The notes: generated from the sequence alone by a model not told the origin. Counted from the stretch's first letter, positions 45,469 to 58,019 are shown. The stretch is 64,000 nt of DNA from Pteria penguin (GCA_035048485.1 CM068580.1:34881585-34945584), one strand, 5' to 3'. Program-made: numbers and translations.

Positions 45469-48400
45469 GTGGGTACCTTTATATTAACAGTATGTGATGA
45501 TTCCTATACTTTGTACTTGTTTAAAGTGCGTGATACCACAAGTTTAAGGTATTGTAACCCTTAGACGAGAAATACAACTCTTACTTTGACAAAAGACAAT
45601 TTTATAATTTTTAGTTAAATGACAAGTGAAATATTGATTTTTTTCAGTTTTGACTGGAAAGACAGTTTGAAACCGCTAACACTTTAAAAATTTTCGTCTA
45701 TCTATTCAGAAAAATATATATCATTTAAAATTAAATAAACTTTCGTGTGCAAATAGATAGAAATATGGGTCTGATAAAAACACATTGATTTCAGATGCAG
45801 TTTTATTGGCATTTGCTTTGTATTATTATCATACATACCTGGATAAATACATGTACTCTGTAAGTCACGTGCTTATATTCCCACAATATTGACTTTTGCG
45901 CTAGGTCAATATCACTACTCCAAATCTATGGTCGATTTGAAAGTAACGTGTTCAGATTGTACTTTTGAATTTGTCCAGACGTTTCTTTTTAAATGTGACA
46001 CAATTATACTCTTGTTCCTACAATTTTGGATCTGAAATTGATGATCCTGTCCAATTTTTAACCTTTTTTTTTTTGTTGCCATTACTTTGATAAACAATAG
46101 AATTGGTAGAACCGATGGATGTCCCTCGGATAAACTGTAGTTCCGAAAGGGATATCTTTTCTGTTAAAAAAAAAATGCAGTTTTACAAAGGAAAAATACG
46201 TATGACAAATTTTCATTTTGATGATTCTTACAAATTTTGTTTTATGCTCTGAACACAATTTAAGTATGAAAAATAACAAGGGGCAATAATTCCTAAATTA
46301 TGATATAGAGAGAGTTATGGTATATATATATATATATAATGCAATATTCCAACAAATACTAAATATGTCTCTTCAGTAAAGCTCATGGCCGAGTACAAGT
46401 ACACAATATCTGCACTGTATCAGAAAAAAGACAACCCCGGAAGTCAATATACCATCAGCTTTATGAATGGTATTGTAGTTTCTCATTCCTCACACAGTAA
46501 ACTTCAACAACATTCTCTTTGTACAGGAAGAGGATGATAACCTACCGGATGTCAAGCCCCCAACTAAAACGAAAGCAGAGCTTCTAGAAGACATTGATTT
46601 CAGGGTTATTGATGAGCATGCATGCAAAGTAAGCCCCTTTACGTATTTTGCTGAATAATGTATGGGTGATAATTCATATTTCCGAGAATAATTTTGCTTT
46701 ATAATAAATCCTTTGTGTAATCCTTGCATATTTCAAATTGTAGGCTCCAAACGACCTTCTTGTGAAGTCATTCTGGGATCTTGCTAAATATCTCTCAGAT
46801 GACAATGCGTGGAATGATCTGGTCAAGGTCAGAGCTATATTTAGATGGATTACATCATATGATATCAAAAAGATCAAAATTGAGAAAACGCCTCCACCAG
46901 ACACGCCCTTAGAATACTTCAACAAAATACAATGCGACATGGGCAACCATGCTTACCTCTTCTTCATACTCTGCCAGTAAGAACATTTTGATGTCCCTGT
47001 TTATACTATTTTTTGTCTTTATATAATTACTTTTTAGTTTCGCCAATAAAAAGTGAGCATATAAGTTTTAAAATTAGAAAGTCAGAAATTTGTTTTATTA
47101 CATTGATACGATATTAATGCTGTTGAATGCATTCTGAAATTTTACAGCCTCCTTGAGGTTCCATGTGTGGTAATAGATGGTATGGCTAAGAATAAGGATT
47201 ATAAGATAGGCGAGCCACTCGAACCCGAAGAATTGGCAGCTCAGTGGAACGCAGTGTACGTCATGGGCGAGTGGCGCTTGGTGGATGCTTACTGGGGGAT
47301 AACATGTGTAAAGGTAGAGTCCGGAAGAGACATGGAGTATGATGACGATGGTGACCTGATATCAGTGCAGGATGAATACTACGTCGACGAGGATGACGAT
47401 GACTTTTCTCAGACGGAATATGCTAAAATTATTCACCGTGAGCCAGTAGATGACCAATATTTTTTTCCGGATCCACGTCAACTTATATGGACACACTTTC
47501 CAGATGAGGAGAGGTGGCAACTTACTAAAAATCCTATATCAGAAAAAGAATGGGAAGAACAGCTCTACATGAGAGAAAGAACTCATGAAATGGGTATCAA
47601 AGTCACAAAAAGGAAACACGGAAAAGCCGTTGTCAATGCCAAAGATGGAAAGGCTAGCATTATTCTATGGTTACCCGAGGCACGGAGCGACCTTTTCCGA
47701 TTTAGACACTCTTTTACTAGATGTGAAGCTACTCATGAAAAACGACAAATAGACAAAATCCTACATCGCTTTATTATATTCGACCATCTGAAAGATCGCA
47801 TCCATTTCAAGTGCATGTTGCCAGTCCCAGGGAGATTTCAGTTGACTATCTACGGCAAAGACACGGCTGACCCAGAACTCGATGAGTTTGATCTGATATG
47901 TACCTACATCATAGTCAGTACATTGCCGGACAAAGAACAACCTCCATTACCAGATTACCCCAAAATAGGATGGGGACCTTGCACAAAAACTGCCAAAGCT
48001 CACTTGATTCCCATTTCCCACACACATGCAGATATAGAAACAGATACAGGAATACTGGAAATCAAACTAGAGGGAAGCAAAGACCTCAAACTTCAAATGA
48101 AACTCAAAAGTCATATAATAGATGATGCCAATATTTCTAAGTATGCTCTCTTGCGCTGGCATGCTGGAGAATACATTATAGACACTCGTTTTAAATATCC
48201 GGGCGTGTATGCCATGATGTTCTATGCCATAATGGATGGTCATGTTGAACGTGTAAATGTACTTAATTACCTTATAACAGTGACAGGCCGGGCATCTAGT
48301 ACCACACCTTTCCCCACTGTAACACAGGGTAGACTTGGAGAGGACCCGGATGTGTACAAACTAGGAGTAACGAGTTTTCAATTTGAGACTGGTTTTATAG

Positions 48401-51400
48401 AGGCCAGAGAAGGACATACGAAACTCTCTTTCGGAGCTAAAGAGGGTGTACTCCTGCTATGTGAATTACATTCCAACAACAGGGAGGCTGCAGAGAGAAT
48501 GCGAGTGGTTCCAAAAGCCGAGGGTAGCAAACAATGTTTCTACTTAGACCTCCCTATTGAAGGCGAGTACTCTATTAATATACACGCCAAGAAAAGAACA
48601 TCTCCTGGGAAACTGTATCATGCATTCGCTTACCTCATACACTCAACAGGAAGAGCGATAGAAAAAGGACAAACTAATACGACCAAAGGTAACTCGAACA
48701 GAAGCTTTTGGAGAGATTGTACCGAAATCCATACCGAAACTATAGAAACCAAAGATAATGACGTATGTGTTCCTGTTCCAAGAGGAATTGAGAGTCTAGA
48801 GGTATATCTAGAGAAGAAGGAATCTCATGAGCCACCATCGTCTAAGTCTATCGTGCCAATCACTGAAAAGGGAGTGGACTTGTATAAGGTAGCAGTTGAT
48901 GATATAGGAGAATACTTCATCAACGTTTACGAAAGGAAAAATCTAGAGTTCCTCAAAAGCAAGGCGAAGTACATTGTACGTAAAATACACATGGACGACG
49001 TAGAGGAAAAAGACTTCAATGAGGTAATGGAAATTATACGACAAGAAAGAATTAGGGCTGGAAAAGATGTTTCACAAACTGAAAAACTTAGGAAACAGAT
49101 ACAAGAAGCCAAAGCATCCAAGATCGGGGGTAGGTTTACGTTATCAGGTGTATGTCGTACAATAAGTATTCCTTTACTAGCATAACCATGGTGAATATTT
49201 ATACAGAATTAAAGATCCATGCATATCTATACGAATATAACTGATGTTACGTCACTTGACACTCACAACCACAGGCGTTTGTAACTTCTTATATACCCCC
49301 TGACATCGGCCTAGTACTGTTGCATCAAAAATAAAATAACGGTATACGATGATTTTAGGTCAAATTTACGGCGATTGAGAAGCCTTTTGTGCAATTTTTC
49401 CATGTTTTCAGTGAAAATCACACACGTATGCAAAGATAAATTCCAGACCTTACAATAGATCACATTCATACATGCCAAAAAATCCGGCTAAATGTATGTC
49501 AAAATAGCTTTCATTTTGCGATTCCACTTATCAAGTCATGCATGATTGTAAATAATTATCTTGACATCCTATGCTTGACTTCATCCTCATCCAGGCAGGA
49601 AAAAAACTGTATGCATGTTAAAAAAAATTATTCTCTATATATCACTATCATCATATAAATTTTTAAATCATTTCAAACAAATTTTATTGCATTTACGACG
49701 AATCAGATCACATGACTTTATCAAAGGAATCTCAAACAACAATCTCACAACAAAGTACCATTATAGTCATTCATGGACCCTTGAAATAAAACATGTATAT
49801 GGCGATTTGTTTTTGACCAAAGATTGAATTTCCCTGACGGACTGTGTAGAAGTGCGAACTTGGCGAAGTTAACTGTCTTATGAATCGTTGCTATAGGTCA
49901 GTCCGTATTGCACTTCTTACTTTGGGCTTTTGGTACATTATTTCAGTGAATGAGAGAATAATACTGACACAGCAGCTGAAGGAAGCCATAGATGCCAAAA
50001 ACCGCCAACAATTACGCCGTGCTATCAACGAGTACCAATATATAAAGCCTGCCAAAAACGACGACTTACTCCAACAGGCTATCAAACTCCTTCAAGAGAC
50101 AGAATTCAAAGAAGGTATATCAGCATTTTGTTTTTGTCATATAATCGGATGTAAATATGTCTTAAAGCAATGTTGCAAATATAAGAATAAGTCTAAAATG
50201 TTAATATTCTCGTGCATTCGATTCATTTTAATACATTAATGTTTTTCAAAATTATTTTCTTGGTTTAATCAATTGTGTCTTTTTTTCAGAATTATTGAAT
50301 GCATATAAGGACCAGGATGTTCAGGCACTTGATCGCATTCTCAAGGACGCGGACAAAAAGATTTCTCTAGACCCTATCACCAAGCAAAGAGTGGCCCTCG
50401 CCAAACGCTTGCGTGATAGACTGTCCGCTAAGAACAACCTACGAGACATGGTGCTAGAGACGAATATTAACACTATTACCGAGCTCCGGAAGCTACATAC
50501 ACCTCCGGAACCTGTCAAAAAGACCATCATGGCCGCCTTAATTGTCCTTGGTCATTCTTTGAAAGATGTTGAGGTTTGTATATTACATGTACGCAATCTG
50601 AAAAACGGTTGGTTCTGGAGGTTTTAAGAGTAAACTTCATACAGGCTGACAGAAAATGGAAAAATAAATCCCCAGAAATTTGATATTTAGACTAATGAAA
50701 TTATTAAAATGACCTCGTACAGATTGAAAAACGACCAGCTTGAAGGTTTTGCCAATCAATTTCATACAGAATGACAGAAAATGAAAAACTTTTGCTTGAT
50801 AATTGTGCTTACCAAATATTCAAATGACCGCGTTAATATGTAAATATGAAACCGATGGTATTGCCGTTTACTCGTGTATATTTTGAAAAATGTAAAAGAG
50901 TACACGACTATAAGTAATAAGCAAACGCCAATAGATACACGACATTTAGTATCTTTGTATTATCGGGGAGTTCAAGAAAAAGGATTGAATATGACAAAAT
51001 TCAAAGAAATTTGTTTTGCCAAATTTGTAAATGTAATGTTTATTTATCATTAATTGATATGTATTGACGCCATAGGTTCTTCACTTTAGTATTTACTATC
51101 CCAAACGGTGTCATCCCGATTGTCCCACATCTATATAAAAAGGTATAAAAATTATGTAGTACAATCGGGATATGGTGCACTTAGTAATTCATAAGTAAAA
51201 GCATTCAAATACGCATGTATTACGTAAATGATTAACCTTTAAAGTTAGTAGCAGTATAAAACAGTGTAACTATGGTCAATTCTAAAGCATGTCGCTAAAT
51301 GAGTAATATGTGTATGGAAGGTATAGTCTACCTTTAAATTGATGCAATCTTTAAAAGGACACTTACAAAATATCAATAGAAGATTTGATCTATAACTCTT

Positions 51401-54400
51401 TCTTACTACTTTCTCAAGGTTGAAGACTGAAAATTGCGCGCTTCAGTGACGCTCGAGCAATATTGTTTACTTCTTGTGTTTCTTGTAGAATTGGAAAACA
51501 TGTCTGGCCTTACTAGGCAAGAGGGACCAGGATTCGTTACGGCGACGAATGGCCGATATTAATCCAGCGGACGTCAAACGGGAACACGCATTCTATGCCA
51601 AGGATCTCATCGAACCTTACACTGCGGACAAACTACGCTTTATCAGCCCGACCGCAGCAGCATTTTATCTGTGGGTGAGTACGTTTGTGAACTGTGTGAC
51701 ACTACTCAAGGAATATTTCACCTATATGTAAAATGATTGAGGAATCCGGGGGGGGGGGGGGGGGGGGAAAACCGACCCTTGTTGCAAAATTGGAATTCGA
51801 ACCAAGACAGACATGAGAAATGAGTAAGTTCAAAGGCAGTGTGTTAGTAGGATCGGCGACCGAGGCAACTTTAGCAAAGTACAAATGTACTAATAGACAG
51901 TATACTTATATGTATATATATATATATAGGTACAAATATTTCTTGACACATGGACGGTATTATCTACGGAAGCCCATTTAGGACCGATCAAAAATAATTT
52001 TGAATTTGATATAACGAATTCTTGAATTTGTTAAAACGGATTAAATTCACTTTAACAAATTTGGGGAATTCGTTATAACGTATTAAATCTGTTGTAATAA
52101 ATTTGAGGAATTCGTTATAACGAATAGGGACCTATCAAAACAAATTTTGAATTTGATATAACGAATTCTTTAATTTGTTAAAACGGATTAAATTCGTTTT
52201 AACGAATTCATCAAATTTGTTAAAACGAATTTAATCCGTTTTAACAAATTCAAGAATTTGTTATATCAAATTCAAAAATATTTTTTGATAGGTCTTAAAT
52301 GGGCTTCCGTATATTATCTGTTAATTCTAGCCAACATTATTTTTTTTAAAGTAGGGCATTTCCCATGATATAATTCCGTAGAGCAAAGTTCAGATATCTA
52401 GATTAGAATAAAACAATTTTGGCATAAATGCATGAAATAATATAATGGATATTAAATCAGCAAATGTGAAAACGGTCTGAAAGCAATTATTTTCTCCTAT
52501 GGACTTATCGTTCTTGGCTTAATCAACTTACACATCAAATTCTACATTTGTCACAGTAACTTTCTATTGTAATTTACTCTGTAAAACAATATCTCGGAGA
52601 TAACGTTACAATTATCCATATTCTCAAGACTTTCAGGGCGCGCGAGGTTTGCTGGTCAGCACAATTACATTTATACCGTATTGATCAAAGATAGTTTTGT
52701 TTTGTTTTGTTTTTCTTTTTTGTTTTTGGAGGGGGTGGATGATTAAAGAAATGTAACATATTATGAATAATATGTGTTTGAGACAGCAGCATTGCTTTGC
52801 ATGACTTATTCAAAACCAGTGTCGTCGAACACGCCTCTTTAACATTCCTCGGTGACTAAATTTGAAGCATCACGTTGGACGAGGTTTATGGTAGAGTTCA
52901 AAATGTTTTAAAACACTTTGTATTGATTTCTTTTTATCCTCAATGAATAGCACACAGGACTTTGCTTCATCAATATTTATGTTCATATCTGGTCATCAAT
53001 AATGTGTCCACCTGTTCATCAAATATGTTACAAATTTGTGTTTACGAAATTCATAACCATTAAACTAATTAAAATTTCGAATTAGTTTCCACAAATATAG
53101 CTGTTCCATTCGGATTTGCACTCATACTATTTTTCAGATATATACGGAATATGGGAACGACCATTAGATTCGGAATGGGGGTTGGCACTCTTTTCAAATA
53201 AATATTCTGACCCTGAAAATGCTGGAAATAAAAAAATCTGGCTTCGACTGAAAAGAAAATAAATATTCTGGCTGCTAGCATGTATATATACCAGATCATG
53301 CAAATATAAAGCTGAATGTTCTATAGAAAACACGTTGATTTTTACCTAGCTCGCTTCGCTCGCCAGATTGATGCCCATATTATTCTGTGTTGAAGTTTAC
53401 CGGTAATTGTATGACTCGCATTTCAACGCATTTCGCATTTCTACATCATTGGACGAATCGTGCTATTCAACCAAAACGTAATAGCATTGGTGCTTTTTAA
53501 AAATGCTTGCATGTGCATTTTGAGGGGCGGACGTAGGGCAAGGGCTTGACCATCTGCTTTCTGAGAGATTTTTTCTTCAGGTTCTTGCTTGGAATAACGT
53601 TGTTCATGTTCCCTTGTCGCTGATTTCCAAACCCTTTCCCCAACTCCCTCTTGTATTGTCCGCCCCTCATTTACACACCAGACACACCGATATGTGAAGG
53701 TTAAAACGAGTGGCCAAAATGGTTCGTAAATGAATTTGCCTCATCTTTCACCTGATGAGCACAACTGCAAAGTCAATGTTCAAATTAAATCATGTGCATT
53801 TCACAATTCATGGTGGTCATGTTTGTTGACAGTGTTTCAATCCTCTTAAGTTTCATTCAAATCAGTGCAACAAGACATTTACCAAATGAGATAAGCTCAT
53901 TTATTCAAATGTAAAATAAAACAAACATTAACTTTAAAATGAGAACAAAAGTAAAACCACAAAACATGTATCTTCACGCAACATGCAGGATAACAAAAGT
54001 AACAAGGGGCCTTAGTAGGCCTTTATCGTTCATCTGAGACATAAAAACATGCAGAGTGATATTAAACAATGCTTGTAGATGGTCATGTCTTTAATTTGTT
54101 TAGAAATAACCATCTACAACTGTAAAGGACCATCTTTGCTTTATTCCTACTAAGTTTTCTCAAATTCAATCTAGAAGTAGTAAAGAAAAAGTTGAAAATG
54201 TGCAAAAATCAATATAAAAAACTCTGAAATGCTTTTTTGCATTAAAGTGACATAGTTCAAATTCAAAGTAAGTGAAAAGCGAATAAAATATCATTCAGAC
54301 GGGAATCCAAAACAGCAACACTTCTACAATTCTTCTATTATGATGAATGGAAATTCTCCCCTTGGATATCAGAGACTGGGAGAGAATATGCTTTTCATTA

Positions 54401-55957
54401 TAGAAACTCAAGCAGTATAAAGACCTATGTGATTGAAGTAGTGTTTGCATATTATGTGTTGAGTTTAATTTGCATTAGCAGGTGTTTTGTTAATGGTATA
54501 TATTTACAATGCAATTATAACAAGTACTTATTGACGACGGAAAAGTCAAGAAAATAAATATCTGTCCCAGGAAATCAAGGAAATAAATATTCCATCATTC
54601 AAAGATCTTGAAATAAATAATCCCCAAATTTCGACCAAATTTGCCAGCCCCCACCCTCAGGAGCAAATGGTCGTCCCCTAACTGAGCCATTGGAGAGGAC
54701 TGATGAATCCAATGCCCGTATGTAATACTTAGAAGAATACAAGTCCATTATAACTCTGATTGCAGCTTTTGTAGCGAATAAGTTTATGTTACAGTCTTTG
54801 ACTGTTTGTTGTACAAACACCCGACGCCTCCACACCCTTTTTATAATATCTATTATAGATTGAGATTCCATGATAAAACGGCTGTGTCACTGCATCAATT
54901 TTAAACATTTGTTTTCTTAGAACTTCATCATAAAGCAAAATGTATGAAAATAAGTGTTAGTTTCATTAATTAAATGTATGTAAATTTTCTCATTTAGACT
55001 GCAGAGGTGATCCGTGAACTTGAAGCGATGTCAGGAAAGTTACCGGAGAAGAAAGTACCACCTCCAAAACAAAAGCCGCCCCCACTGCCACGGGTACAAA
55101 CACCTCCACCACCACCGGCTCCATCACCCAAGAAGAAGAAAGAACCCAAAATGAAGTTCGTAACTTTAGATGGCTTAGATTCACTCATATCAAAACCAGC
55201 AAACCAACCAACAAATGTGGAAGAAACTGAAAATAAAAATACAGACAATAAATCAACAGACAATAAAAATGCTAGCAGTCCCGATATTAAGGATAGGTCA
55301 GAAAGTAGAACATATTCAAAACGTTTCCAACGGAAAAATGACTTCATGGCCACTAAACGAAAACCACGGCCTAATTCGGATGTCAAACAAGTCAAAGAAA
55401 TAAACAAGGCAGGAGAAACAGAGTCCCCAAATCCTTTAAATCAAAACAATAAAGGAAAGGATACCAAAGCTCCGGAGAGTCCTAGGAAAGGATCTGAGAG
55501 TCCTCGAAAAGCTAAAGCAGGAGCAGCTCAAAAAGCAAACAAAGATCCAGGACATCCACGTGGTAAAGCAACACAGCAGCAGCTGGACTCTGAGGAAAGC
55601 AACGACGACAAAAAAGACGATAAGGAAACCAAAGATAAAAATAATAATAATAATAACAGTAAAGATAAACAAGATCCAAAGAAATCTGTTGACAATACAA
55701 GTGTTCCTAGACCTGATCAAAACGACCAAAAGATGGGAAGTCCAATGAAAAAGGCAAAAGGTAAACCAGTCGACACAAATGAGAATTATAAGAATCCCCC
55801 CTATGATCGCCAAACGGAAACGAGGCCCACACAACCAGATATTCTAGAAATTAAACACGACGATGATATCGAAGACGAAAAAATAGACCCAAATGGATAC
55901 AAAGCGAGATTTATGCGGAAGAAGAATTATATGCAATCTAGAGGACAGAAATTCTGA
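45328..55957 (+). CDS. Array copy 4: KY/hillarin-like pseudo-transglutaminase with long proline-rich C-terminal tail
   Basis: Eight exons: 45328-45468, 46527-46628, 46744-46976, 47148-49129, 49947-50114, 50290-50573, 51489-51674, 54998-55957. They total 4056 bases, 1351 residues. The transglutaminase-like domain spans about 82-310; Met147 replaces the catalytic Cys, Ala replaces the His in LAAQWNA, and the Asp is kept in LVDAYW. An acidic loop (DEDDDDF) interrupts the region before the YFFPDP segment. Ig-like module signatures fall near 383, 507, 627 and 743. Helical repeats and the stalk-head-like module cover about 820-1035. The last exon adds 319 residues, far longer than any other copy's tail: polyproline blocks, long charged stretches and a duplicated basic motif. 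AATAAA at 56401 may serve for polyadenylation. Confidence 0.88.
46527..46628 (+). CDS. Copy 4 exon 2: N-terminal linker
   Basis: Thirty-four codons between tgtacag and AAA|gtaagc, phase 0. It encodes acidic EEDDNLPDV, then KPPTKTKAELLEDIDFRVID, resembling copy 3 exon 2 (PPKKTKEQLLKKINFDKID). Confidence 0.82.
46744..46976 (+). CDS. Copy 4 exon 3: N-terminal half of the transglutaminase-like domain
   Basis: 233 bases from ttgtag to CA|gtaaga, phase 2. It encodes FWDLAKYLSDDNAW, KVRAIFRWITSYDIKK and QCDMGNHAYLFFILC, with Met at the catalytic Cys position, as in copy 2. Confidence 0.9.
47148..49129 (+). CDS. Copy 4 exon 4: transglutaminase-like C-terminal half and four KY Ig-like modules
   Basis: 1982 bases, phase 2 in, phase 1 out (GGGG|gtaggt). 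It starts HLLEVPCVVIDGMAK. Landmarks: AAQWNAVYVMGEWRLVD, YFFPDPRQLIWTHFPDEE, GWGP, and four module-end strands. The long insert seen in copies 2 and 3 is absent. Confidence 0.93.
49130..49946. other. Intron 4 of copy 4
   Basis: AT-rich, no repeat family or gene recognised. Copy 1 has no intron at this position. Confidence 0.6.
49947..50114 (+). CDS. Copy 4 exon 5: first helical repeat
   Basis: 168 bases, one codon longer than in copies 2 and 3; phase 1 both ends (tttcag, GAAG|gtatat). It encodes LTQQLKEAIDAKNRQQLRRA and then DDLLQQAIKLLQE, a clear amphipathic helix-turn-helix pattern. Confidence 0.85.
50290..50573 (+). CDS. Copy 4 exon 6: second helical repeat and first half of stalk-head-like module
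   Basis: 284 bases (one codon longer than the others), acceptor ttttttcag, donor GAG|gtttgt. It encodes LLNAYKDQDVQALDRILKDA, then NTITELRKLHTPPEPV and LIVLGHSLKDVE. Confidence 0.87.
50574..51488. other. Intron 6 of copy 4
   Basis: It contains a small inverted repeat (atcccgattgt near 51114, acaatcgggat near 51161). Nothing else recognised. Confidence 0.55.
51489..51674 (+). CDS. Copy 4 exon 7: second half of stalk-head-like module
   Basis: 186 bases, phase 0, acceptor cttgtag, donor TGG|gtgagt. It starts NWKTCLALLGKR, contains LRRRMADINP, and closes RFISPTAAAFYLW. The Gly-Ala of the other copies is replaced by Pro-Thr. Confidence 0.88.
51748..51767. repeat. G20 homopolymer
   Basis: Uninterrupted G run in intron 7 of copy 4, shortly after the donor. 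Confidence 0.95.
51965..52311. mobile_element. 347-bp MITE with target-site duplication
   Basis: The ends tacggaagcccatttaggac and its near-complement (aaatgggcttccgta) bound long arms made of aattcgttataacga / aaacggattaaattcg motifs. The sequence tattatc flanks both sides (51958-51964 and 52312-52318); the next base allows an 8-base duplication, a length typical of hAT-type elements. No coding capacity. An internal copy of the arm (near 52129) shows nested duplication. Confidence 0.85.
52320..54000. other. Intron 7 of copy 4, middle part
   Basis: No gene recognised. The stretch at 53140-53280 has aaataaatattctg motifs also seen near 54555-54620 and weakly near 17350-17410, suggesting another dispersed repeat. 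Confidence 0.4.
54003..54200 (-). repeat. End of a bivalve-type dispersed repeat (minus strand)
   Basis: The complement of 54003-54040 reads ctcagatgaacgataaaggc, then ctactaaggccccttg, the kind of terminus also seen at the end of the element at 2028-3020. The other boundary is uncertain. Confidence 0.5.
54998..55957 (+). CDS. Copy 4 exon 8: long proline-rich, charged C-terminal tail
   Basis: 320 codons including the stop, acceptor catttag. It opens TAEVIRELEAM, equivalent to the short linker after the stalk head elsewhere. It continues with proline-rich stretches (VPPPKQKPPPLP, TPPPPPAPSPKKKK), then Lys/Asp/Asn/Ser-rich low complexity including an Asn run and Ser-Pro-Arg-Lys pairs (ESPRKGSESPRK). 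A basic motif of about 15 residues occurs twice, near the middle (YSKRFQRKNDFM) and at the very end (YKARFMRKKNYM). The 3.3-kb intron before it (51675-54997) carries a MITE and other repeats. Confidence 0.87.
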   Translation, partial: TAEVIRELEAMSGKLPEKKVPPPKQKPPPLPRVQTPPPPPAPSPKKKKEPKMKFVTLDGLDSLISKPANQPTNVEETENKNTDNKSTDNKNASSPDIKDRSESRTYSKRFQRKNDFMATKRKPRPNSDVKQVKEINKAGETESPNPLNQNNKGKDTKAPESPRKGSESPRKAKAGAAQKANKDPGHPRGKATQQQLDSEESNDDKKDDKETKDKNNNNNNSKDKQDPKKSVDNTSVPRPDQNDQKMGSPMKKAKGKPVDTNENYKNPPYDRQTETRPTQPDILEIKHDDDIEDEKIDPNGYKARFMRKKNYMQSRGQKF

Positions 55958-56400
55958 AGCATGCACGTCCACGTGTAACGGAGGACTTTGGTGTACAACG
56001 TAATGTGACCCTGAATAATCAAGTAGACCATACATACTTAAACTGTACTACAAAGTCTGCATACGACGTATGCAAATGTTTGAATGCTTTCCAGTTTATA
56101 TGTTTATCTAAACATGTTGACCAGATGAACATTTTTTTTCTGAAAATGTATATACTATAAAAGCATATGCAAATTGTTTTGACTACGTGTTTGAAATGTT
56201 ACACTACATTTTCATCATACATGAATTACAAAGCGGTTAAACTAGTTCTGTAATACATTTACACTTGCCGTGACTACATGCTCGCGATTTTTTTACTTTT
56301 GGTGTAACCACGAAGCATATTTTTTTGCGAGTTGCCGTTAATATGCCATGATATAAAGGACAGCAAGAACGTCATTGTCCCGTAGATTTTTCCTCGCGAA

Positions 56401-56406
56401 AATAAA
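56401..56406 (+). terminator. Possible polyadenylation signal of copy 4
   Basis: AATAAA about 440 bases after the stop codon; the first good match downstream. Confidence 0.4.
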
Positions 56407-58019
56407 GTGTATTTTACAGTATTAGTATATATGGTACTTATTTGCCAATGACCTGGCTCAAAGCAGTTTTAAAAAGCATAAGGCTGTGGAGAGTGGTCGA
56501 TTTCTTTTTGTTAATGAAGCCAAGAAAGGAAAGAACACGAGTACCGCTACAAGAAGGATGTTGCTTATGGAGCGGAATCAGGGATTCTGCCGCTTCCAAT
56601 AAAGGGTTAATGAATCCGCTCCGGCATGCAACGAAACGACTGCTAGGCTTTGCCTTTTTGAGTTTGATATGGCTCTTTACTCCACACCACAGATCTTTTC
56701 TTTTCATCATCTGAAACATGTACGATCTCATTGGTCTGATATTCGAAAACCGTGAACCAGCGAGCGGGGAAAGCGACTGCTTTACGAAGATGTTTATCAC
56801 GAATTTTTACATTTTCAATAATTTTATAGAGAAGTAACACTGAAATCCCTATCTAGAAAATTCCAAATTTGCAGAAGAATATCTAAAATATCGAGAACAA
56901 CCTTACAATGAAATTTATTTTCTTCTTCATTACTTTTATTTTATGCACTTTCGGTCAACTTCTTCTTCGAGGATGGGTTTTAACCGAAAAGTTGTCTTCA
57001 GAATTCTTATCTGAAAATTAATCTGAGTTTGAATTTACCTTTCATACAGATTTACAGAATGAGGTAAAAGCATTAGAATTGTTAGTGTTGTGACATATGC
57101 CTTGGAAATCAATGAATAGGAGTAATCTATAACAAGATATCGTCAATATTCATGGGAGAAATATCTGACTGGGCGCACCGAGGAAGAGCACTAAAATGAC
57201 TACTAGAACACTGGTTTTACAGTCATATAATCATATCACATGATTATAACACGAAACGATAATGTATAAAAAGATTTTAAAAAATAATAATCCCACCCCT
57301 TGAAGTACAGGTTTCGTTGTGTAACTAGGACAAATACAATTCCAAAGTCTTCAGTATGATGTTCTGTATGTTATATACATACGTGTGAATGCTTTGTAAT
57401 ATGTATGCTTATCTTCATGTATTTATTTGATGAAAATTATCTGTCTATGAAAATATATACTGTAAAGACATACCCAAATTGTTTTGACTACGTCTTTCAA
57501 ATGTTATACTGCATTTATATTAAAGATGAAATACTAGGTAGGTGAATGAAAGATAAATAGATTGTGATTTAAAAATTCAATATTTTACTCAGTACGTTAT
57601 GTACAATACCTGAATATAACACACCATGACCAGTTATATCTCAGTGATACTCTAAATAACACAACAATTATACAATGTGAACACAACTCAGAAAGTTCTC
57701 CAAAACTAAAACAAAACAATTCGTACAATTAATTTCGTTTAAACTATTAAAAATCAATGAAATAGAATAGTTATATTTTCATGTATGGTTTTTGGACAAA
57801 CTTCAAAACAAGAAAAAAACCTACAATCCATTTCAGTTCTGTAAATTTTCATTTACATGAAATAGATAACTTGTTAAGTTCAAAACCAATTAAATATGGA
57901 CGTGTGTTTAAGAAGCTCTTTCCTGGAGATGACTAGTTAACTGTCAACGATTAGGGATTTATGATTTGCTATCCAGGACTCCAATCATAAATAACAAAGG
58001 ATATATTACTTGCAACCCG
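56407..58019. other. Downstream flank of copy 4
   Basis: A somewhat GC-richer stretch (56440-56800) is open on both strands (90 residues on +, 120 on -) but matches no family I recognise and has no splice or start context. The rest is AT-rich spacer. Confidence 0.45.

Noticed and set aside
51111..51175. Short inverted repeat atcccgattgt / acaatcgggat as a regulatory site
   Set aside because: Eleven-base arms in a repeat-rich genome; no further support.
56438..56800. 120-residue minus-strand frame downstream of copy 4
   Set aside because: No recognisable motif, and the opposite strand is also open; kept only as an unexplained stretch.
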